A DNA stretch of 64,000 nucleotides, taken from assembly GCA_018524725.1 (NCBI GenBank), contig JAEUWP010000137.1, forward strand, positions 186,001-250,000, given 5' to 3'. Below are positions 1 through 10,208 of the stretch, piece after piece (position 1 is the first letter of the stretch; the number at the start of each line of letters is the position of its first letter). The notes beneath the pieces were generated by a model that was not told where the DNA came from, ran no database searches, and worked only from the letters and a program-made list of their open reading frames with translations. Position numbers and translations under genes: made by a program. This DNA is from Podaxis mareebaensis (Eukaryota; Basidiomycota; Agaricomycetes; Agaricales; Agaricaceae).

Positions 1-2793
1 CCACCGGACACAGCACCCTGACACGTCTCTACCCACAACTCACATTCCGCGAGTATACGACGACCCTCGGAGACGTCGAAGGTCCCACGAAAGAGGATTT
101 GGCGATGGAGGATGTGTTCGGCAAGATGTGTGGCGATGCGACGGTAAAGGGCCGTGAAGGATGTTTGAGACAACGTGGAAAGGAGGAAGGAGAGGTATGT
201 AGAAAGTAGGGTGAGGGGTGCGAGGAGGGTTTGGGAGATTAGAGGTGCTTCTGGTGAGTTGGTGTCGGAGGAAGGGTTCGAGTCCGGATTGCTCCTAGGG
301 ATATATGCGTTAAAATGGTCAGAGGGTTCATTCACAAAGCACTTACGAAGCAAAATGAGCTTTGAGTCGTCCCTCTACTTCACTGCATACTTGTTGGACG
401 ATCATGTTTTCTGCACGAATGATGAGAGCGGTGTATTTGTTGATGAAGACCTCAAATATGGTGTCGTTGGGAACTTCGATGTTTGCTGGTCCTGGCTGGG
501 GGAGGAGGGGGTTGGCTTCAGCACGCTCACGAAGTGCGGGATTGTGGTGCATGTCAGCCCATAATTCCAAGAAAAACTGTTATATACGCAATTAGTAACG
601 ATGCCTCGTATTTATGGACAAGAATTTGAAACGTACGAGGTCCTCCGCCCAAGATTCGAGTGCCAGTTCAACATGGGCAGCACTGAGAAGGGCTTTGCAG
701 AGCCTTTGGATACCCTCGACGCCACTGGTCAAGTTTTGTGTGTTGACGCTGACCGTCCCCTCTCCCTTTCCCCCAAGGCTGAGCGCCCCGGGTACAGCAC
801 GGACGAATGCTAGTGAAAGAGTCTCAAAGGCGTCCAGTGAGGATGTTATTCGGCTCAGATATGAGTCAAGAATAGGTAATTGGATAGAGATGAGGAAGTG
901 TATGCGTTGAGATGGATTTGGAAGCGGTGAGTAACGGTCTGAGAAGCAACCCAATCAACTTAAAATGAGGGGAACGACATGGAAGAAACTGACCTGTGAC
1001 TTGCTCAAAAAGCGCCTTGACCCTTCGTGCCGAGTTTGTAGATTTGAGTACCGTCGTCTGCGAGCCTCCCTCTGCATCGTCAGAGATCGCCCATGCGTCG
1101 GAAGTCCCGATGATTTCATGATATTGATCCTCGACGACTGAACCAGACTATTGAGTGTAAGGATCATCCTAGGAGTGGTGAAGGACCCACATTTTTGCTC
1201 CCCGGCAAGCCACGCTTGAAACCAATGCTGATTTCCGAGAATAACATTACTGATTCCATCCCATTTGGCATCTTCGTCATCAAGCGCGGCAACTGACGTT
1301 CCCTGCAACCGGAAACCTTCTTCGGTGAACGACGCATCAAATGACAAAGCTTGATAAATCGTATGGGCCAAGACCGAGGGTGTTTGTAACAGAGCAGGGA
1401 TTGTCTTGCGAAGTTTTCTGGATAACAGAGGGAGTAAAAGTAGGGCAAATTCGCGCTAGATAATTGTCGGAAGTCAAATAGGGAGTACACCCAGCAACAA
1501 AGAGTCTGACCCATGCATGGATTTGCTTGTACTCGGAGCTGGATAGCAGCGGCTGAATGACCACTTCCATGAATTGACGATGTTCATGTGCAACGTTGAG
1601 AATGTGAGTAAAGTACCATTCAGGCTGAACGAAAGTCAGCATAACATTACATCTGTCATTAACAAGCTAGCTGACCTTATCGAGGCGATTTGTTTGCCGA
1701 GCACCCTCAAAGTGGTATTTGAAGCGAAGTGCTACTGGAATGACAAGGGCCTGAAGAGGATATAATCCATTCTTCTCCGTGCGACCAGAAGTATTTTCCG
1801 CCCCGATGCTTTTACCTCTACTAATCGTTGAGATCTTCGAAATAAAGGGTCGTCGCAGACTCACAGAGTTTGCAACTTCAGTAAATTGACAAAAGCATCT
1901 TCAAATGCCTTCCGATCGCTTGGGGCAGCAGCAGCGTAATTTACGCTCATTGGCCACCCGAGCCTTTCTGCGACAGTTGTCAAAGCGCTGAAGTAGCCAT
2001 CAGTTATTGGACACGCAAAGGAATAGAAGACGTCTTACTCCGAGAGGACACTCTTCATATCCATCCAGGTCCGGTCGCGAATCTTCTCCAGGAAATCGAC
2101 TATGTGAAGTCTCTGTGGACCATTCCCATCTTCAACGTCCTCACAAGCCTTGGCCACCTTTTCGGTGAACTTTTGCACGTCCTGGAAAATAGAGACCGAG
2201 GAGATGGACACATTTGTTGCAGCTTTGACTTGTGCAACCGCCGATTCACTACGAAGACACTTCAGCACACGTCATAGATGAAGACGTTCACAAACCTGAG
2301 TTGAAGTCCGTGTTGAATAACTTGAACGTATCCCTTGACACTTTCCAGCTCTTTCAGACTTCGGTGAAGCGTTTCTATGTCTTCTAGCAGCGTAGGTTTC
2401 CTGTTATCATCATACAACACGGAAACGAGCTCATTCGAAAGCTCGGAGAGTTCATCCGCCAGCGAGTGACGTAGTAGGGACAACTCCTTCGAGGTTGTGA
2501 GATGCTCTTCCACTGAGTTGCGCGTGTCGGTAATCAAGGCGCGTATTTTCTCATTAGACGAAGACAGCTGAGCTAGCACAGTGGCTGTATGAGTTAAGAA
2601 TGGGACCTCTAAACAGTTTACGCACTTGCGCTTGCAGGTCTTCATGACGGATCTGAGCCTGCTCAAGTAAATTTTCAAGTTGATCCAAGCTTCCAATAGT
2701 CGGAATGGATTCGTTCAAATATTCCGTTGCCTTCCTATCGGAGGCTTGCCAGTCTGGGACAGCGAGGAGGGACCTAATCTGCTGGACGGACAT
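1..2793 (-). CDS. RINT1/Tip20 family vesicle-tethering protein (3' end missing)
   Basis: Subunit of the Dsl1/NRZ-type complex that tethers Golgi-derived vesicles at the endoplasmic reticulum. The start is the ATG ending at 2793 ([15 protein letters not shown]). An N-terminal coiled-coil part (2794-2035) holds heptad-rich stretches such as [12 protein letters not shown]. The central and C-terminal parts show family signatures: [32 protein letters not shown] (1371-1180), [21 protein letters not shown] (about 850-780) and the C-terminal [13 protein letters not shown] (about 165-125). At least six short introns separate the blocks. The reading frame is open at base 1, so the stop codon lies outside the window. 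It is divergently transcribed from the carbonic anhydrase gene, 290 nt away. Family assignment is by recognition of these motifs; no duplicate or frameshift was seen. Confidence 0.88.
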
Positions 2794-3083
2794 GTCAAGG
2801 TGAATGGCGTCGTGGAGATTCTTGGCACGCCTACTTTGAGAAGTTATTGTGCACGTGTCTTGGAGGCATGACCAAAAATAGATATTTATTCCTTTTTGTG
2901 TCCAAGTCTCGTTCCCTTTCCCAATCCATTCAGAGGCTCAAGGCATCTAATCGTTCCCACCGCGACTTGCAATGGGTTTTAACAGAATGGCGCAATCGCT
3001 CACCACGAAGATGCAGTTCAATTGTCAGCTTAAAAGAGGCCCAAGCAGGTGAACAACCTCAACTCATTATCCCTCCCCGGATC

Positions 3084-3804
3084 ATGTCCGCCCATAAGGA
3101 CTTTGTCGCTGGCAACAAAAAATATGTTTCCACCTTTGACAAGGGCCATCTGCCCATTCCTCCGACCAAAAAACTAATTGTTGGTAAGGTCGTAAAGTTT
3201 ACGGTGTACATACATACCACTCACAACGCATTTCAGTGACATGTATGGATGCTCGCGTCGAGTAAGAACGTTTACAATAACATATGAATCAACAAACCAA
3301 CCCTTGTAGACCTGCATCTCAACTTGGCATTAACCTTGGAGATGCCCATATCATCAGGAACGCTGGTGGTGTTGCGTATGTCGTCCCATGCGTTCATCTT
3401 TGATAGCGCTGACCAGAATCTCCCAGACGCGACGCCCTTCGCAGCATTATTATTTCCCAACGTCTTCTAGGCACTCGCGAGATTGCCGTGTTCCACCATA
3501 CAGGATGTGGTATGCTTACATTTAACACTGAGCAGCTCCGCGGCATTGTAAGGGATGCTCATCCTGGCGACGACAATGTCGCCAAGACCGTGGACGCGAT
3601 CAACTTCCTGGAGTTCTCCAGCCTTGAAGAAAGCGTCAAGGCTGATATCAAATTCCTCAAGGAGAACCCTCTTGTCCTTAAAGACACCACAATCACGGGC
3701 TGGATTTATGAGGTTGAGACAGGAAAGGTAAGATGCAGTTCGATCATCAATATTACATATATCTTATCACTTCTGTAAATGCCCAGGCAAGGCAAATCGT
3801 GTAG
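3084..3804 (+). CDS. beta-carbonic anhydrase
   Basis: Zinc enzyme that interconverts CO2 and bicarbonate. Exons 3084-3183, 3237-3261, 3310-3375, 3427-3727 and 3787-3804 close into one frame of 169 residues. The family motifs are complete: CMDAR at 36-40 (zinc Cys36 and the Asp38/Arg40 dyad), HIIRNAGG at 55-62, and HHTGCGM at 87-93 (zinc ligands His88 and Cys91). The size and the CMDAR form fit the short bacterial-like beta class rather than the longer plant-type or Nce103-type enzymes. No signal or mitochondrial targeting sequence is obvious, so the cytosol is the likely location (inference). It is followed on the same strand by the HAD gene, 223 nt downstream, with no sign of joint regulation. 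Confidence 0.92.
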
Positions 3805-4027
3805 CCACGAACATCTAATCTAATTTGTATATTATGAACTTTTCCTATGTATCCAATGCTTGCGCTCTAAGACAATATACCCGGTTGCTTTATTTACCTG
3901 CCGAAGCTCCGAGCGATTGGCCAATCACCAATCTTAACCAAGCCTGGTGTTGATTGATTGTGTCGAGTCAATATGTCGCTGCTCACCTAAAGACTCCACT
4001 TCCCATCCTTACTTTCGTGCATAGATC

Positions 4028-5211
4028 ATGTCCGCCGCAGCTTCTCGCCTTGAACTCGAAACACCCCATGATGAAGGAATCAATCCACTCGACATTCTCG
4101 AAACCCCCGGGTCCACAGACACTAATGAGGCTGATGAACAACATGAACGCGAGGTGCTGGAAAAGCTAACTGGAATCACGCCTCCGGGGTCATCGAGTGC
4201 AATAATCGCAGTTGATTTGGATGATGTTCTCTGTGAAACGAATCAGGCCGTCGCGGAATGTAAGCTTTTGAATCGTTTCGTTGTGTTGTCACATTCAATC
4301 GGCTTTATCAGGGCACAATGAAGTTTATGGTACAAAGATGGACATTTCGACTTTTTACTGTGAGAGCATATTGTGACATTACCGGCCACTGATATGAATG
4401 CTAATAGATCAGACTATTATTACTGGAAGGTGAGAGGACCCCCATTCAGGACATCTCAATACGCAATTTCTGGTCGGAACTTTGATTGACGGGGGGAACG
4501 TAGAATCCCTACTGGGGGACCATCAAAGAAACGTTCGACAAGGTGGTAGACTTCTACAAGACAGACAAAATATACAAGGCAATGCCAGTTCCCGGTGCTC
4601 GGGAGGGAATACAGACACTTAAGGATATGGGTTTCCGTTTGATTATCGTTACGGCCAGACAAGAGGACAAGGCCGATGAGAGCTGGAAGTGGGTCACGAA
4701 GCACTTCCCAGGTGTGTACTCTATACGCTCATAACATGATGGGTTACCGAGTAAGGTGCAGGTTTATTCGATAGTATTATATGCACTGGACAGTTTAAGG
4801 ACGCGCACAAGACTGGGCACGAAGTCGTAACGAAGCTGAGCAAGTCGCAGGTGATAGAATATCATGGCAATGTTTGGCCTCGAACTAATCTCCCCCGCAA
4901 AGGTCTGTGAGGATCTCGGAGCAAGACTACTTATCGACGATTCTGCGGAAAATGCGTTGCAATGCGCGACTGCATCTAAGCCTACACCTGTCCTATTATT
5001 TGGAAACTACGAGTGGAATCAGCGAGTCTCTGGTCCGGGGGACGCTCGGGATGACATGACATTTGATGTTCGATTCAAGGCTTGTGGTGGGAAAGAGTTC
5101 TGGAAGGAAGAAACGGTGCCGATTCCAGAGGGTGCACCATTGGAGCGGGCGAAGGATTGGAGCGAAGTGATTAGATGGGTTCGTCAGGCCAAAGCGGATG
5201 GACGGATTTGA
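4028..5211 (+). CDS. HAD-superfamily phosphatase/5'-nucleotidase-like protein
   Basis: Predicted haloacid dehalogenase-fold phosphohydrolase of 300 residues. Exons are 4028-4259, 4312-4359, 4413-4429 (only 17 nt), 4504-4711, 4762-4850 and 4903-5211, and all phases agree. Motif I is VDLDDVL, with the nucleophile and acid/base Asp63 and Asp65. Motif II is the Thr in IIVTAR (Thr149). Motif IV is LIDDS (208-212), which supplies the Mg2+-binding aspartates. The spacing between motifs I and II, filled with a mostly helical segment, resembles the C1-cap 5'(3')-deoxyribonucleotidase branch, but the substrate cannot be read from sequence. The N-terminal 55 residues are acidic and probably disordered. 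No targeting signal was seen. Confidence 0.85.
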
Positions 5212-5490
5212 GCCTGGTGTTGGGCGCTAATTAAGCTCGCTAGTAGATCTACACTGCACGTGTCATATCTCCCTCAATTTCACGTGCATTCCCCTCCACG
5301 TTCAACTACCCACATACAACTTATTTCTTGATTTCTTCGCTGCCCTTGCCATAAGCCTCCGCAGATACCCTTTGGTATTCAAGCTCGCCAAGGGTTCATC
5401 TGCGAATTATCCTGACAAACAGGACTAACGGTTCCGGGTGACTGACATCATCAACTTCGCCTCTCGATCGGCCATTGCTAGCTCTTGGCC

Positions 5491-8477
5491 ATGGCAGCTT
5501 TCTCGACGTTGAGAGGCAAAGCTGCCCAAGAACAACTTGCTCGTATCTCTAAGATCTACGCTAATAATCGACCCCTCATCCAACGGGTGCTCAATATCGG
5601 TCTCGTGCTCTACGCAATCGGCTCCACATACTACGGTCTGTCAGGTGCTGGACGGGGAGGTAGCTCGAGGAAGGGAAAGGGGAAAGCTAAGTCTGATGAA
5701 AAGCCAGACGACGGAAAGCCAGAACGAGTCGCAGTAAGCGTTTTGCCACATTCAGCTTCCTCGGAATATCTAATGAGTCCAACCCCTCCGTCAGGTAGAT
5801 GCCGTTTTCTATCAGCGCCTATACCGGATCTTAAAGATCGTTGTTCCTGGAATTCGCTCCAAAGAAGCTCTCCTGCTACTCATGCACTCGAGCCTTCTGG
5901 TATTCAGAACTGCGATATCTCTGTATGTCGCGGCTCTTGATGGCAAGTACGTCATATACTGGACTGGCATACAGGCGTCTGTGGCTGATTATCTTCTTGC
6001 AGGATCGTTGCAAGCCTCGTCAGGGTCGAGCCATTGAAATTCTTTTTCAACATCCTTCGGTGGCTGCTCGTTGCAATTCCTGCGACGTGGTGCAACAGCT
6101 GGCTCAGTTATGTCCAGAACAAGCTGGCTATTGCATATCGGACACGGTTGACCCGTGAGGTTCTTGCTCAGTATTTGGGAGAAGCGTCCCAAGGTCCTGA
6201 AGGGAAGGTGTATTACAAACTTGGTGGGTTCCTATCGTCTTTGGATTAGCGTCTTTAATGTAAGCCCGGTATCTAGCGAACCTCGACGATAGAATTAAGA
6301 ACCCGGATCAGTATGTGGTTGGATACCCAATAACATTCCGTATACTGAAGAAGGACAGGATGGTAACCCATGACATACAGCGATTTTCGACACATCTAGC
6401 AGCCATATATTCAAACCTCGCAAAACCGGTCCTCGATGTCATCCTCTACAACTACCAACTCTCCCAAAATGTGGGAGCAGAAGGTCTTCTTGGCCTAACA
6501 ATTGCTGTGCAGTCCACTGCTGTGCTCTGTGAGTTTAAGAGCATTTCTCAGCATCGTGATCTCAAACGGTTATTCCTCACCCAGTACGGTATCTAACACC
6601 GCCATTTGGGGCCTACGCTGCACTGTCCGCCCAATTGGCAGGATCTCTCCGCCATACACATTCACGTCTAGTGGAGTTTGCAGAGGAGATCGCCTTTATG
6701 GGAGGCGAGCGTACGGAGCGACTACTGGTTGAACGAGAATATGCGACTGTCGTCAAACATGAAAACAAGGTACTGGAACGACGTTGGTGGTTTGGGTGTG
6801 TAGAGGAGGGTATTATCAAATGGTTATGGGGGTCTTTCGGAGTACGTTGTACCCAGACTTCGGATGAAATTTCCTCTAACATTTTTTCGACGTCCAGCTC
6901 CTATTGTGCGCTGTCCCTGCGTTTTTCAAGTTACCAGGCACAGATTCAATCGATTTGGGTGGGCGAACGGAAGGTGAGCAAAGTTGAGGAAGTCATGGTT
7001 AATTCTTATTAACCGGGTCGAAACCAAGGATTCGTGACGAACAGGCGTCTCCTTCTGTCTGCTTCAGGTGTGCTAATTTTTCTTCCCGTCAGTTCAGGGG
7101 GCACGCGTGCTCATCTAACTGCGTTCAGATGCGTTTGGTCGTGTGATGTATTCTTATAAGGACCTTTCGGAGCTTGCTGGATACACAGCACGTGTATCGC
7201 AGCTCCTCGATACAATTGAGGACGTGAAAAAGGGCAGATTTGAAAAGGTGTTAGTCAGCTCCGCCGACACTGAGGCCAATGCTAAAAGTGAGTCCTTACT
7301 TAGGTGATCTTGGTTCATTTAGTTGACTTCGTGCGCAGTTCTTAGTGGGAGAGGTCAAGTTATAGAAGCCGAAGATATTCGGTTTGAGAATGTCCCAATC
7401 GTTACGCCCAACGGCGATATTTTACTGAGGAGTTTGAGTTTCCACGTCAAGCCAGGAGTAAGAGTCGCAACTCCGTAGTCCAGGTTCCTGCTGACGGTAA
7501 ATAGCAACACTTGCTCATTGTTGGTCCGAACGGTAAGTTGAACGCAGTTACCCCTATCATCCGAGTTCATTAGACTTTAGGGTGTGGCAAGTCTTCGCTG
7601 TTCCGTATCCTCGGAGACCTCTGGCCAGTTTATGGTGGAATAGTCCGCAAGCCCCCTTCTTCGCAGTTTATTCTGATTCCGCAACGACCATATCTCTCGC
7701 TTGGTACACTCCGAGATCAGATAATTTATCCCCACTCCGAGGCCGATATGAAAGCTCGTACGTGGCGCTCGATTCTTAACATGTTCATTTGTTGAAACTT
7801 AAGATCATCAGGGGGTGTTACGGATGATGATCTCCTCTCAATTCTTTCCGTCGTACAGATGGAAAGTATTGTCGAGAGGGAAGGTGGTTGGGATGCTGCA
7901 CGAGAATGGAGAGAAACGCTCAGTGGTGGTGATCAGCAAAAGATCGCCTGGGCAAGACTGTTTTATCACAGGCCCAAGGTGGGTGACGGATGAGAGCAAG
8001 GATTTACGTTCCGAACTTTCTGACGTCATGTTGCTCTTCTTTGAAAATAGTACGCTGTTCTCGACGAAGCCACATCGCTTGTTCCTACAGATGTTGAGGG
8101 TTTGATGATGGAGCATGCAACTGATCTTGGGATCACACTGCTAACCGTCTCACATCGGCCTTCGCTGTGGAAGTATCACCAACTGATCCTGCACTATGAT
8201 GGACAAGGTGGCTATGTCTTGTAAGTTCTTTCTCCGCTCCGTGATCTATTTTTTGTTATGAAACGTTTTGGTTTGACGTTCAGCACCAAACTTGATGCGG
8301 AGAAGCGCCTTGCACTGCAAGAAGAGAAACAGGCTCTGGAAGCCAAGCTTTTGGAAGTGTGAGTCAAAGATAGAAAAACTTCTCAGCTTAATGTTCATAG
8401 CGTACAATAGGCCGAAGCTGAAAGCACGACTTGCGGAGTTAAAGGCGGCCGTGGCTGAAGAAGCGGAGCGTCAATGA
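5491..8477 (+). CDS. peroxisomal long-chain acyl-CoA ABC transporter, ABCD half-transporter
   Basis: ABCD-subfamily half-transporter (Pxa1/Pxa2, ALDP/PMP70 group) that brings long-chain acyl-CoA into peroxisomes for beta-oxidation. The start is the ATG at 5491. A short N-terminal hydrophobic helix is followed by a Lys/Gly-rich linker, then the transmembrane domain with the subfamily signatures [28 protein letters not shown] and [19 protein letters not shown]. The single nucleotide-binding domain has Walker A GPNGCGKSS (split by an intron near 7580), signature LSGGDQQK (about 7917-7940), Walker [10 protein letters not shown] and the His loop TVSHRP. It ends with a charged helix ([18 protein letters not shown]). 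About a dozen short introns interrupt it. It must dimerise to work; no partner gene lies in the window. Confidence 0.93.
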
Positions 8478-8836
8478 CCACCTTGGAAGTAAGGACTTGC
8501 AGCTCATGTACATTCTTATAATAGTAGTTCCGTTTGTGTAACTCATTCCTTTGATTATCGGCTTTTGGCATGTGGAGAGCCAATAGAATGATTGCTATTT
8601 CTCAAGCTGCGGGCTGTTGCACTGGTTGCCGGCATATGATTTGAATGGGATCCAATCGGATAGGAGTCCGATCGTGGGACATGCCGGCTGACGCCGATAG
8701 TCAACAAAAATTGGCATACTCGGTGCTTTCATCCCTCAAACTTTCCCTATCGCCGTTTGCTGGCTCTTTCCTAGATTTCCTCTTTTCCTCTCTCTACGTT
8801 GTATTATCTCCCGTTAGGGTCTATTGGGTCAAAAAA
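8478..8836. other. intergenic region, ABCD transporter to PRELI gene
   Basis: It holds the 3' end of the ABCD transcript and the promoter of the PRELI gene. A pyrimidine-rich stretch (TTTCCTCTTTTCCTCTCTC, about 8778-8796) precedes the start codon, as is common in basidiomycete promoters. No coding potential was recognised. Confidence 0.5.
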
Positions 8837-9498
8837 ATGCACTTCTTCTCCCAGGCTTTCGACTTCCAGTGAGTGCAAGATCGCTCAACCGTTCCATGAG
8901 TTGTGAATTGACTGTCGCGCGACGTTCTAGCCACCCCTGGTCTCATGTAGTCATCGGGATGTGGAGGAAGTATCCCAATCCAAAGTGCTCACACGTCATT
9001 AGCATCGACGTTATTGACCGTAGTGTTGACCCCAACACTGGGATTATACGAACGGAGCGGGTTTTGGGTTGCAAACAGAAGGCACCGGGATGGATTGTTA
9101 AGGTATGTCGTCAATTTGGCTGTGTTTAGATTTTGAGTGCAGCCCTCAGCGAGCTTTCTCAGTTATTTGGCGGTTCGGAAGATGCCTTTGTACGCGAAAT
9201 CATTTTCGTTGACCCGGCAACTCAGAACGCAACAATCACGTCAGTGAATTTGTCGCTGTCCCAATTTGCGACATGCTTCGAGCGCATACAATACACGCCT
9301 GCTACTCGTGATACGACTCTGTTTTCGCAAACGGCAGAGATCCAGGCACGAATGGCACTCTGGCGATCGGCCGCAGACAACCTCGAAAAGTGGCTGGTGC
9401 AGCGCTTTGAACAGAATGCGCAGCTTGGCAAGCTTGCGTTCACGGATGTGTTGCGAACGCTGTGGGAAGAGCGTCATGCACAGCAAGCGGCCGTATAG
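8837..9498 (+). CDS. PRELI/MSF1 domain protein, Ups2/slowmo-like
   Basis: Predicted mitochondrial intermembrane-space phospholipid carrier of the PRELI family. Such proteins form a complex with Mdm35 and move phosphatidylserine or phosphatidic acid between mitochondrial membranes. Exons 8837-8868, 8931-9102 and 9163-9498 give 179 residues. The N-terminus MHFFSQAFDF, then HPWSHVVIGMWRKYPNP, and the later SIDVIDRSVDP, IIRTERVLGC and FSQTAEIQA are typical of the family. The HPWSHVV opening and the ending resemble the Ups2/Ups3/slowmo branch more than Ups1. A second, different PRELI gene lies at 30070-30894. Confidence 0.9.
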
Positions 9499-10208
9499 AG
9501 ACTGTCAGATTGTCATCCGTCTCCCCCTTTCTGGGTTCGCCCCCTTGCTCTCCCTATTCCCTTACCCCTTGGATCCACCCCTCTCATATTTATTTGTGAG
9601 GAGATGAAGATGCGCATAGACTCGGCATGGAAGACATAGAGCACAAAATTCATTTGGGCACGTCAGGCGTGCATGAACTTTCACCTGGTTCTTCTACTTC
9701 ATTGGACATATGTATTTCACGACCACATTCACCCATTCGTCTACATATATGACCATACGATACCTAATAGATCCCTCTATTATCTTGATTTTCCTTGTAA
9801 ACCTCGGCATGCGCTGCTTGCCAAAGGCTCCATTGCCGAGTGGATTTCGCATTTTATCGGCACAACTGAGTCATCCACTTGCAGTCACGAGCTCCGCTGG
9901 AAGGCCGTCACACTTGGCGCTTTTTCCGCTGCGCCACGGGGAGTGAAAGTGGTCACTGTGACACTTGTAACAAGTGTGACATAACCCTCAAGGAGTCCGA
10001 TTATCGACTCCCTAGATCAGCAAACTTTTCCTCTGAAAAAAACAAACTCTCTCTGCAAAAGATTCTGTTTAAGGTGTGTGGTTTCATCGTCGTGTGTGAG
10101 CTAGAACGGCGTAGTTAATGCATCCCGTGATTTATCCTGGTGATTCCAGTCTGGTGAATCACAGAGCAGGTCTGAAACCTCGGGTCATCCAACGGCCGTT
10201 GCAGCACA
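9499..10208. other. intergenic region and promoter of the TFIIIC subunit gene
   Basis: A 710-nt gap, long for this window. It holds the PRELI 3' region and the TFIIIC gene promoter. An imperfect 25-bp palindrome lies at 9957-9981. A sequence resembling a tRNA A box (TTGCCGAGTGG, about 9834-9844) is present, but no B box follows it. Open frames here look like chance and match no family known to me. Confidence 0.5.
9957..9981. promoter_or_regulatory. palindromic element upstream of the TFIIIC subunit gene
   Basis: The core is ACACTTGT-A-ACAAGTGT (9961-9977), a perfect 8-bp inverted repeat with a 1-nt centre. One mismatched position further out, TGT and ACA extend the symmetry. It lies about 230 nt before the start codon. 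The form suits a site for a dimeric DNA-binding protein; this is inference, as no factor is identified. Confidence 0.4.

Noticed and set aside
9834..9960. tRNA-like A box TTGCCGAGTGG in the TFIIIC promoter
   Set aside because: No B box follows within the distance expected for a tRNA, and no cloverleaf can be drawn.
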